A stretch of 64,000 nt of DNA from Candidatus Zixiibacteriota bacterium (lineage in GTDB: Bacteria; Zixibacteria; MSB-5A5; GN15; FEB-12), in NCBI GenBank assembly GCA_020351995.1, contig CP070674.1, positions 1,150,022 through 1,214,021 of the forward strand, given 5' to 3'. A program made the position numbers and the translations under genes. The notes beneath the pieces were generated by a model that made no database searches, was not told the DNA's origin, and was given only the letters and a program-made list of their open reading frames with translations. Below, piece after piece: positions 17,271 to 25,683 of this stretch; position 1 is the stretch's first letter; each line of letters begins with the position of its first letter.

Positions 17271-19865
17271 TCACATGATTATAACCAGCTTGCCAATCTG
17301 GGTTTTGCCGTTTGCAGCCTCGACCGTCCAGTAGTACAAGCCGGTCGTGATCATCTGGGTGTTTCTGGTTATCAAGCTCCAGGTTTCATGCGATGCCGCC
17401 GGGTCATCAACCGGAACGTCATGGTTGATCTCCCGAATCAGATCACCGTCGAGCGAGTATATTCTGATCACACACTTCGCCGGAAGGTTGGCGAAGTTGA
17501 CTGCCCGAACACGATAATCAGGTCGATCGGCGTGGGTACGACCCTCGAATCCCATGTCGCGATAATTGGCGTCGCCGCGATAGGGATTAGGATACACATA
17601 GACTCTGAGTCCCTGCTCTGCGACAGCTTCGCTCGATGGACTGGCATAACCGGTTTTGGCCCCCCTAGATAGCGAGGTTTCAAGGCCGGACAGCGCCAGC
17701 TCAGGAGACCCGTGATCGAAAGCAGTGACGTTGATCCAGTAAGGGATAGTGGGAAGGAGATCCTCTATTAGGAACTGATACTCGAAGTATTTAAGATAAC
17801 CATCTTCGGTCACTTCACCTGGATCTGCCGAGTCGGGGAAGAGGCTTGAGGGATAAGGCTGGTCGGGATAGGTCTTTCTTATCTTAGTGTTCACCCCGAA
17901 CTGCGAGACGTTGTAATCCTGTTCGGTAAAATAGAAGACCGAATCTTCAGGGTACAGAGGATGAATGTATAGGTTGTCCGGATTATACATCAGCGGGTGA
18001 AACATGGCGTCGTCGCATGACAGTCCATAGAGGCAGCGCAACGAGTCTAGGGTGAAAGGCTCCTCAAGAACCTCGAATCGGTAGCCTGTCCATACGTGTT
18101 TATTATAGTTTTCTCTGTCGTAGGAGCCAATGAGGCTGTAGCTGGATTCCCTTTCGTCCCTTCCCATATAAACTCTATAACCCTCAAAATCAGTTTTTTG
18201 TGAAAACAGGTCTACGGCTGTTTCTGACTTCTGCCCGTTTATGCGAACGAGGATGGCGCCGGTTGTCGGCAGTAGCCAGAAATCGGGGGCCGGCGGGGGA
18301 CTGGCCCCGCTAAAATCGGGCACTCCGTCTCCTTTGTACCACGTTATTTCGCAATCCTGTGAGTTAAACCCATCGATGGTCGCCGTATCAGAAATGTCGT
18401 CGAGACTGAATGCCAACGAATCGTGACAACAGACTCTCACTTTTCCGGCCCATCCGTCACCGTCGGTATCAACTCCGGGGTTGTCGTATACTTTTTCGGC
18501 CCAGGCGGCGTTGAGGCCGAGGTCGGAAAAATCGAGGTTGCTGTAATAGATATCCGGATGCAGGGGCAGATTCTGCGCGTTTTCCGGGATGAGATGCAGG
18601 TTTTCTCCTCCAACGTAGGCGAACGAAAGAGGTACCCTTTCCCCCGGATCAATGTCAAAAGGACCAAATGAAAGGAGATAGCGATTATCGAATCCGTCGG
18701 CCCAGTTCGCTGCTAACTCGTGTGGCGGTGATAACCACAGGGAGTCCACGGCAGAGATAGTCGCGGTGTATATTTGGTCGTAGTCGAATTCGCGATTTCG
18801 CATTATATAGTACTTGTTGTGATCACCGACCGGTGTTCCCAGCCCGCCGGTTCCGAAATCTCGAAAATCCTCCTGCAGAATACCGACGAAAGGTTTCTCT
18901 CGAGGTCCGAAATCGTATGTCGGGTCAAAGTTTCCTACCCACCAGTTGAAGGAAACCTCGGGTTCATCTCCGGGTGTGCGGACGATTCGTGTGCCGGTCG
19001 CGTTTCGTACAGAGCGTTCTCCGAATACGGAATTTTCCGGATCACCGTCGTTATCGGCATTCCAGGCTATGTTTACGGTGTCCTCGAATTCGCAACCACC
19101 GTCGCTGTAGGTGATTGATCTGACAAAACCGCAAATGTCATCGATCCACCCCGAATTGTGACCACCATCCCCCCAGAAGACATCGGCATCAACCCAGATG
19201 CCCATGTAAATTTTCTCCAATCGTTCAAAGCCGATATTTCTGATAGAATAATCGAAAAGGATGAAATCTTCGGCATAGTCATATGACCAGGCATAGGAAC
19301 GCTGTGTAACTTCGATTCCCAGTGGTTCATGGTACGACCACTGGTCGGAAACCTGCGCGGTGTCTGTGTATTTCGCGATGTAGTCTTCTTCGGAGACAGC
19401 CTCAGTACTGTAACAGGGCTCGCTTTCAATACTGGAACGCTTGATTATTGGGCTGTTACCCGCCATTTCGGGAAAGAACTCGCTGTGCCACGAATAGTCG
19501 CTCGCCCCTGTAGAGACGGCAGTGTCGCTGCCCTTGACAGCTCCAATCCAGAATGCGGCCCCTGATAGATACCAGGTATTTGATCCCTTCGGATACTCGC
19601 ATGAAGGTATCAGTTCGCCCGTGAAATAGTCAGTCTGGATTCCGTAGTAGCCTCCCAGCAAGCCGTTATTGTTGATGCAAAGAACAATATTGCCTATTCG
19701 ATGCCCGACACCAGCTCGTGCCAGGTTATCTGCAACCGATTCACCGGAAACCGGGTCCTTACGGACCGACATCTCAGGCAGGCCTTTGCTGAGTACAGGC
19801 GAAATTGTGAGAATGGCGGTAACGACAATGATGCTCGCACACAGCAGATACAAACGCGCCGTCAT
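17271..19865 (-). CDS. Array paralogue P6: large secreted protein with YPNP-type C-terminal domain
   Basis: 864 aa from the ATG at 19865, chosen because GAGAGG stands 6 bases upstream and the signal peptide (MTARLYLLCASIIVVTAILTI) then begins at residue 1; an ATG at 19898 would add 11 residues. Motifs: SEEDYIAKYTDTA, VTQRSYAWSYDYAEDF, DNDGDP, DNPGVDTDGDGWAG (about 460), Cys pair, loop and third Cys, GDGVPDFSG, FEGYRVYMGRDER (about 557), YPNPYRGDANYRDMGFEGR (about 755), ending GKLVIIM. It has its own 5' region (19866-20064) and is likely a separate transcription unit. Function unknown. Confidence 0.85.
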   Translation of the reverse strand: MTARLYLLCASIIVVTAILTISPVLSKGLPEMSVRKDPVSGESVADNLARAGVGHRIGNIVLCINNNGLLGGYYGIQTDYFTGELIPSCEYPKGSNTWYLSGAAFWIGAVKGSDTAVSTGASDYSWHSEFFPEMAGNSPIIKRSSIESEPCYSTEAVSEEDYIAKYTDTAQVSDQWSYHEPLGIEVTQRSYAWSYDYAEDFILFDYSIRNIGFERLEKIYMGIWVDADVFWGDGGHNSGWIDDICGFVRSITYSDGGCEFEDTVNIAWNADNDGDPENSVFGERSVRNATGTRIVRTPGDEPEVSFNWWVGNFDPTYDFGPREKPFVGILQEDFRDFGTGGLGTPVGDHNKYYIMRNREFDYDQIYTATISAVDSLWLSPPHELAANWADGFDNRYLLSFGPFDIDPGERVPLSFAYVGGENLHLIPENAQNLPLHPDIYYSNLDFSDLGLNAAWAEKVYDNPGVDTDGDGWAGKVRVCCHDSLAFSLDDISDTATIDGFNSQDCEITWYKGDGVPDFSGASPPPAPDFWLLPTTGAILVRINGQKSETAVDLFSQKTDFEGYRVYMGRDERESSYSLIGSYDRENYNKHVWTGYRFEVLEEPFTLDSLRCLYGLSCDDAMFHPLMYNPDNLYIHPLYPEDSVFYFTEQDYNVSQFGVNTKIRKTYPDQPYPSSLFPDSADPGEVTEDGYLKYFEYQFLIEDLLPTIPYWINVTAFDHGSPELALSGLETSLSRGAKTGYASPSSEAVAEQGLRVYVYPNPYRGDANYRDMGFEGRTHADRPDYRVRAVNFANLPAKCVIRIYSLDGDLIREINHDVPVDDPAASHETWSLITRNTQMITTGLYYWTVEAANGKTQIGKLVIIM

Positions 19866-20064
19866 CGTAACCTCTCTGAATATGCTTCTGATACACATAG
19901 AACGTTCGGATACCGCAATGCGTCCAGATATATTGTCAACATAGAAAAGCAGCTGTTTACGCGCAATGGAATAGTGAGATTACCCTGGACAGCAGGGAAA
20001 GCAGACCCAAAGAAGGCCTTGATTTGACAAAAACCGGCACCTGGGATATATAAGATAAAATCCA

Positions 20065-22680
20065 TCACATAATTATGACCAATTTGCCGATCTGGGTTTC
20101 ACCGTTGTCGGCTTCAACCGTCCAGTAGTACAGGCCGGTCGTGACCATCTGGGTGTTTCTCGTTATCAAGTTCCAGGTTTCATGCGACGCCGCCGGGTCG
20201 TCAACCGGAACGTCATGGTTGATCTCCCGGATTAAATCGCCGTCGAGCGAGTATATCTTAATGGTACACTTCGCCGGAAGGTTGGCAAAGTTGATGGCCC
20301 GCACACGATAATCAGGACGGTCGGGAGCGGTCCGTCCCTCAAAACCCATGTCGCGGTAGTCTGCGTCAAGGCGGTAGGGATTGGGATAAACGTAAACCTT
20401 CAAACCTTGCTCGGCGACCACTGAGCTCGGTTCGCTGGCGTAACCACACTTGCCCCCATTAGCCAGAGAGCTTTCAAGCGGTAGGACGCGGTTCACCGGG
20501 GAACCGAAATCGAAGGCGGTAACATTGACCCAGTACGCAACGGTGGGCAAGAGGCTGTCGATCATCAATTCATAATCAAAGTATTTCAGATAACCGTCAT
20601 CGGTCAATTCATCTGGATGAGCCGAATCCGGGTTCAGGCTTGAGGGGTAAGGCTGATCGGGATAGGTCTTTCTGATATTTGTGTTGAGTCCAAAGCTGGA
20701 CGCGTTGTAATCCTGTTGCGAGAAGTAGAAAATAGAGTCTTCCGGAAACAGCGGGTGAAAGTACGGGTTACCCACGGAATACGTCATTGGATGGAACAGT
20801 GTATCATCGCACGACAGTCCGTAGAGGCAGCGCAGTGAATCGGGGTGGAAGGGGATATCAAGAATCGTAAATTGGTAACCGGTCCAGACGTGTTTGTTAA
20901 AATCTTCGCGGTCATAGGACGCGATCAGGCTGTAACTTGATTCTCTATCGTCGAGGCCGATGTAGACGCGGTAGCCTTCAAAATCGACCAACCCCGTGAA
21001 CGGGTCTCTGGCAGTTTCCGACCTTTGTCCATTTATCCGGACCCGGAAGCTCCCAACGGACGGCTCCAGCCAGAATTCGGGAGGAGGAGGCGGCCCCGCG
21101 GACGTGAAATCCGGCACGCCATCACCCGTGTACCATGAAACCGTGCACTCATCAGGGTCGTAGCCGGGAATGGTCGATATGTCGTCGATATTGTCAAGAC
21201 TATATCCGGTCTCGCCGCCGCAGCAGACTCTCACTTTCCCGGCATAGCCGTCGCCGTCGGTATCCACTCCCGGATTATCAAAAACCATTTGAGCCCAGGA
21301 AGCGTTTCGGTGAAGGTCGGAAAAGTCGAGGTTCTGACGATAAGTGTCAGGATGCCAGGGGAGGTTCTTGATGTTCTCCGGATCAACATGCAGATTCCTG
21401 CCCGCGACGTAGGCAATCGTCAGCGGCATTTGCTCGCCGGGACCCAGGTAGAAAGGTCCGCAGGATAACAGGTAACGGACGTCCGCGCCATCGGCACAAT
21501 CAGGGGCAAACTGCCAGGGAGGATGCGCCCATAGCGTATCATCGTCGGGGATAGTTGCGGTGTAATATTGGTCATAATCGATTTCGCGGTTTCGCATCTG
21601 ATAGTACCTGTTTGCATCGCCGACCGGAATTCCTGTACCATTTGTCCCAAATTCTCGCCATTCCTCCTCCCATATGCCGACGAACGGTCTTTCTCGGGGT
21701 CCAAGGTCGAAGGTTGTAGTGTTGTCATCATAACTGATTGCCCACCAATTGAAGGATACCCCCGCTTTGTCACTCGGAGCGCGGAGTAGACATGTGGCGG
21801 TAACATGCGGTAAGGAATACTGTCCAAACACGGAGCCATCGGGGTTCCCGTCGTTATCGGCAACCCAGGCAATGTTTACTGTGTCTTCAAACTCGCAACC
21901 TCCTTCTCGATCAGGGATTGTGCCGATGAAACCGCTGATGTCATCTACCGACCCCAACCAATCGCTCGTAAAGCGAACATCGGGGTCAGCATGTATACCC
22001 AGGTATATGTCCTTTAGCAGCTCGGAACTGATATTGCGAATGCTGTAATCGAAAATAACAAAGTCCTCGGCGTTCGCGTATGACCAGGCGTAGGAACTCT
22101 GCGAGACCTCGATGCCAATCGATCGGTGGTCTTCTGTTTCCAAAAAGTTGTTGTTGGCCTGCGGTACTGTATCAGTGAATAAGACAAGGTAGTCTTCTTC
22201 CGAAACGGCTTCTGGGCTGTAGTATGGCTCACCAGGAATCTTGGTGCGCTTAACAATGCGACTGAAATCTACTAATTCAGGCCAGAACTCGCTATAGAGA
22301 ATCCCATCTGCGTATGCGGTAGTCACCAGCGTGTCGCCACCTCTACCTGTGCCGATCCAGAGACCGCCCGCCCAAAGGTAGATCGTGTGCGAACCCTGAG
22401 GATATTCACATGACTCGAGTATATCGCCGGTGAAATAGTCGGTACCCCAGTTGTACCACCAGGTACTGCCAATTGTACCCTCATTCCTAAAGCAAAGGCG
22501 GAGATCTCCTATTCGATGTTCAGCGCTGGCACCGTAGTAATTCGTGGCCACCGTTTCAGTCAAAGCGGGAAACTTCTGGCCCGTCGAATCTACGGGATTT
22601 CTACCATAGGCAAAAGAAATTGTAAGGAATAAAGATAAGAGTACAATTCCCACGTATGGGGAAGTTACGCGTGATGTCAC
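20065..22680 (-). CDS. Array paralogue P7: large secreted protein with YPNP-type C-terminal domain
   Basis: 871 aa from a GTG at 22680. This start is chosen because TTGGGAG lies 5 bases upstream and aligns base for base with the start of P8 (TTGGGAGGCTCC-ATGACATC against TTGGGAGATCCC-GTGACATC). The frame stays open further upstream to 22830, but that part has no counterpart in other copies. Motifs: SEEDYLVLFTDT, SYANAEDFVIFDY, DNDGNP, DNPGVDTDGDGYAG (about 467), Cys pair, GDGVPDFTS, FEGYRVYIGLDDRE (about 565), YPNPYRLDADYRDMGFEGR (about 762), ending GKLVIIM. It is nearly identical to P8 over long stretches, a recent duplicate. Function unknown. Confidence 0.85.
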   Translation of the reverse strand: MTSRVTSPYVGIVLLSLFLTISFAYGRNPVDSTGQKFPALTETVATNYYGASAEHRIGDLRLCFRNEGTIGSTWWYNWGTDYFTGDILESCEYPQGSHTIYLWAGGLWIGTGRGGDTLVTTAYADGILYSEFWPELVDFSRIVKRTKIPGEPYYSPEAVSEEDYLVLFTDTVPQANNNFLETEDHRSIGIEVSQSSYAWSYANAEDFVIFDYSIRNISSELLKDIYLGIHADPDVRFTSDWLGSVDDISGFIGTIPDREGGCEFEDTVNIAWVADNDGNPDGSVFGQYSLPHVTATCLLRAPSDKAGVSFNWWAISYDDNTTTFDLGPRERPFVGIWEEEWREFGTNGTGIPVGDANRYYQMRNREIDYDQYYTATIPDDDTLWAHPPWQFAPDCADGADVRYLLSCGPFYLGPGEQMPLTIAYVAGRNLHVDPENIKNLPWHPDTYRQNLDFSDLHRNASWAQMVFDNPGVDTDGDGYAGKVRVCCGGETGYSLDNIDDISTIPGYDPDECTVSWYTGDGVPDFTSAGPPPPPEFWLEPSVGSFRVRINGQRSETARDPFTGLVDFEGYRVYIGLDDRESSYSLIASYDREDFNKHVWTGYQFTILDIPFHPDSLRCLYGLSCDDTLFHPMTYSVGNPYFHPLFPEDSIFYFSQQDYNASSFGLNTNIRKTYPDQPYPSSLNPDSAHPDELTDDGYLKYFDYELMIDSLLPTVAYWVNVTAFDFGSPVNRVLPLESSLANGGKCGYASEPSSVVAEQGLKVYVYPNPYRLDADYRDMGFEGRTAPDRPDYRVRAINFANLPAKCTIKIYSLDGDLIREINHDVPVDDPAASHETWNLITRNTQMVTTGLYYWTVEADNGETQIGKLVIIM
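21231..21420 (-). repeat. Near-identical DNA block shared by P7 and P8 (P7 copy)
   Basis: This stretch and 24030-24220 in P8 differ at only a handful of positions over about 190 bases, including third codon positions. Other pairs in the array are clearly more diverged at the same place. It is one of several such blocks; the 3' part of both genes (around 20390-20570 and 23205-23370) is another. Confidence 0.8.
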
Positions 22681-22810
22681 GGGATCTCCCAATAATGTCG
22701 CCGTTGCTGCTAGAGTGTTGACGATCAAAGGCGTGATTCTGTTTAACTCTACCTTTGACTGACTTAAAACGCCGCGTATGACATCATATGTCTTGTCAGG
22801 ACCGTGGCTT

Positions 22811-22850
22811 ACGCCGTAAGTGACAGACAAATGTCGCTGGATTACGGCGT
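22811..22850. other. Long hairpin in the P8-P7 intergenic region
   Basis: Perfect 9-bp arms ACGCCGTAA (22811-22819) and TTACGGCGT (22842-22850), with an inner imperfect 6-bp pairing GTGACA / TGTCGC. It lies just after the P8 stop on the minus strand but has no T tail. It could be an mRNA 3'-end stabiliser, a weak terminator or a binding site. Confidence 0.5.
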
Positions 22851-22860
22851 GGGTAAGCGC

Positions 22861-25494
22861 TTACATGATTATGACGAATTTACCGATCTGGGTCTCACCG
22901 TTGTCGGCCTCGACCGTCCAGTAGTACAGGCCGGTCGTGACCATCTGCGTGTTTCTGGTGATCATATTCCAAGTTTCATGCGATGCTGCCGGGTCGTCTA
23001 CGGGTAGATCATGCTTGATCTCCCGAATTAAATCGCCATCCAGGGAATATATCCTGATAACGCATTTCGCCGGCAGGTTGGCGAAGTTGATGGCCCGAAC
23101 ACGATAATCGGGCCGGTCAGGAGCGGTCCGTCCCTCAAAACCCATGTCGCGGTAGTCGGCCTCGATGCGGTAGGGATTAGGATAAACGTACACCTTCAAA
23201 CCTTGCTCGGCGACCACTGAGCTCGGTTCGCTGGCGTAACCGCACTTACCCCCATTAGCCAGAGAGCTTTCAAGCGGTAGTACCCGGTTCACCGGGGAAC
23301 CGAAATCGAAGGCGGTGACATTGACCCAGTACGCAACGGTGGGCAAGAGGCTGTCGATCATCAATTCATACTCAAAGTATTTCAGATAACCGTTATCGGT
23401 CAATTCATCTGGATGAGCTGAGTCCGGATTCAGGCTCGAGGGGTAAGGCTGATCGGGATAGGTCTTTCTGATATTCGTGTTCAGTCCAAAGCTGGACGCG
23501 TTGTAATCCTGTCGCGAGAAATAAAAAATAGAATCATCAGGAAACAAAGGATGAAAGTATGGGTTGGTCACCGTATAGGCCAGTGGATCGAATTGCATAT
23601 CATCGCACGACAGCCCGTAAAAGCAGCGCAGTGAATCAGGGTGGAAGGGAATGTCAAGAATCGTGAACTGGTAACCGGTCCAGACGTGTTTGTTAAAATC
23701 TTCGCGGTCATAGGACGCGATCAGGCTGTAGCTGGATTCTCTCTCATCGAGACCGATATAGACGCGGTAGCCTTCAAAATCGACTAATCCGGTGAACGGG
23801 TCTTTGGTTGTTTCCGACCTTTGTCCATTTATCCTGACCCGGAAACTCCCGATAGAAGGTTCCAGCCAGAATTCTGGAGGAGGAGGCGGCCCCGCGGAGG
23901 CAAAATCCGGCACGCCGTCACCCGCATACCACGATACTATACACTCATCGGGATCATAACCGGGAATGGTCGACATGTCGTTGATATTGTCGAGGGTATA
24001 TCCCGTCTCGCCGCTGCAGCAGACCCTCAGTTTCCCGGCATAGCCGTCGCCGTCGGTATCCACTCCCGGATTGTCGAAAACCATTTGAGCCCAGGAGGCG
24101 TTTCGGTGAAGGTCGGAAAAGTCGAGGTTCTGACGATAAGTGTCAGGATGCCAGGGGAGGTTCTTGATGTTCTCCGGATCAACATGCAGATTCCTGCCCG
24201 CGACATAGGCAAAAGTCAGCGGCATTTGTTCGCCGGGATCTAAATAGAAAGGACCACAAGATAGCAGGTAACGGACGTCGGCGCCGTCGGCACAATCAGC
24301 AGCAAACTGCCAGGGCGGATGTGCCCACAGCGTATCATCATCCGGGATGGTTGCCGTGTAATATTGGTCATAATCGATTTCGCGGTTTCGCATCTGGTAG
24401 TACTTGTTTGCATCGCCCGACGGTCTTCCTGTGCCATTCGTCCCGAATTCTCGCCATTCCTCTTCCCATATGCCGACGAACGGTCTCTCCCGGGGTCCGA
24501 AATCGAAGGTAAATGAATAGCTGTCAGTCCACGTGCCAGTCCACGCGACTGCCCACCAATTAAAGGATATCGCCGCTTTGTCACTCGGTGCGCGGAGCAA
24601 ACATGTGGCGGTAACATGGGGTAAGGAATACTGTCCAAACACGGAGCCATCGGGGTCGCCGTCGTTATCGGCAACCCAGGCGATGTTGACTGTATCCTCA
24701 AACTCGCAACCCCCTTCTCGATAAGTGATCGTGCCGATGAAGCCGCCAATGTCGTCTAGCTGCCCCCCGTCCCACCCACCCGCGAAGTAGACATCGGGGT
24801 CAGCGTGTATACCCAGGTATATGTCCTTCAGTGGCTCGGAACTGATGTTGCGGATGCTGTAGTCGAAAATAACAAAATCCTCGGCGTTCGCGTACGACCA
24901 GGCGTATGAACTTTGCGAGACCTCGATACCAATCGGCCGGTGATCTTCCTGCTCGTATCGGTTATTGTTGCTCAGGGCCAGTGTATCATAGTGTAAGACA
25001 AGGTAATCTTCTTCGGAGACTGCGTCCGGACTGTAGTATGGCTCACCCGGAATCTTGGCGCGCTTAACAATCCGACTGAAGTCAATTAATTCAGGCCAGA
25101 ACTCGCTCAGCCAAATTTCGTCTGCCCATGCGGTGCTCACCAGGGTGTCACCATGCCTCGGCGCGCCAACCCAGAGACCGCCTGCCCAAAGGTACATCGT
25201 GTGCGAACCCTGAGGGTATTCGCACGACTCGAGTATATCGCCGGTGAAATAGTCGGTACCCCAGTTGTACCACCAGGTACTGCCAATTGTACCGTCATTC
25301 CTGACGCAAAGGCGGAGATCTCCTATTCGATGTTCGGCGCAGGCAAGGTAATAATTGGCAGTCGCTGTCTCGGCCAGCGTTAGATACTTTTGGCTTAGCG
25401 AATCCGCGGGCTCTCTACTGTAAGCGACTGGAAAACTAAGGCATAGAAGCAAGAATACGATTCCCGCGCACGGGAACGTTACACGCGATGTCAT
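22861..25494 (-). CDS. Array paralogue P8: large secreted protein with YPNP-type C-terminal domain
   Basis: 877 aa from the ATG at 25494, with the strong ribosome site TTGGGAGG just upstream; a TTG at 25506 would overlap that site. Signal peptide MTSRVTFPCAGIVFLLLCLSFPVAYS. Motifs: SEEDYLVLHYDT, SYANAEDFVIFDY, DNDGDP, DNPGVDTDGDGYAG (about 471), CCSGETGYTLDNINDMSTIP loop, GDGVPDFAS, FEGYRVYIGLDERE (about 570), YPNPYRIEADYRDMGFEGR (about 767), ending GKFVIIM. Compared with P7 it differs mostly in scattered residues and in a short insert near WAVAWTGTWTDSYS. Function unknown. Confidence 0.85.
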   Translation of the reverse strand: MTSRVTFPCAGIVFLLLCLSFPVAYSREPADSLSQKYLTLAETATANYYLACAEHRIGDLRLCVRNDGTIGSTWWYNWGTDYFTGDILESCEYPQGSHTMYLWAGGLWVGAPRHGDTLVSTAWADEIWLSEFWPELIDFSRIVKRAKIPGEPYYSPDAVSEEDYLVLHYDTLALSNNNRYEQEDHRPIGIEVSQSSYAWSYANAEDFVIFDYSIRNISSEPLKDIYLGIHADPDVYFAGGWDGGQLDDIGGFIGTITYREGGCEFEDTVNIAWVADNDGDPDGSVFGQYSLPHVTATCLLRAPSDKAAISFNWWAVAWTGTWTDSYSFTFDFGPRERPFVGIWEEEWREFGTNGTGRPSGDANKYYQMRNREIDYDQYYTATIPDDDTLWAHPPWQFAADCADGADVRYLLSCGPFYLDPGEQMPLTFAYVAGRNLHVDPENIKNLPWHPDTYRQNLDFSDLHRNASWAQMVFDNPGVDTDGDGYAGKLRVCCSGETGYTLDNINDMSTIPGYDPDECIVSWYAGDGVPDFASAGPPPPPEFWLEPSIGSFRVRINGQRSETTKDPFTGLVDFEGYRVYIGLDERESSYSLIASYDREDFNKHVWTGYQFTILDIPFHPDSLRCFYGLSCDDMQFDPLAYTVTNPYFHPLFPDDSIFYFSRQDYNASSFGLNTNIRKTYPDQPYPSSLNPDSAHPDELTDNGYLKYFEYELMIDSLLPTVAYWVNVTAFDFGSPVNRVLPLESSLANGGKCGYASEPSSVVAEQGLKVYVYPNPYRIEADYRDMGFEGRTAPDRPDYRVRAINFANLPAKCVIRIYSLDGDLIREIKHDLPVDDPAASHETWNMITRNTQMVTTGLYYWTVEADNGETQIGKFVIIM

Positions 25495-25589
25495 GGAGCC
25501 TCCCAAAAGTGTTGCTGTTGTTAAAACGCAGACGGTCGAGTATACGATTCCGTTTAATGAAAAACTGCAGTATTACACGGGTTATCTGC

Positions 25590-25613
25590 GATGCCGGCTG
25601 CGCTGCCAGCATC
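25590..25613. other. Small hairpin between P9 and P8
   Basis: GATGC-C-GGC / GCC-A-GCATC with a 6-base loop, about 70 bp after the P9 stop on the minus strand. There is no T tail. It may mark the 3' end of the P9 transcript, but this is weak. Confidence 0.25.
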
Positions 25614-25683
25614 TATCTGTGATGCGAAATGAAGCACGCAATCGACCGGGGGTATTGCTGGCAAGTGTATGAAGAGGCAGCGC

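Noticed and set aside
22681-22830. N-terminal extension of P7 up to 22830
   Set aside because: The extra 50 codons have no counterpart in other copies, and a ribosome site matching that of P8 precedes the GTG at 22680.
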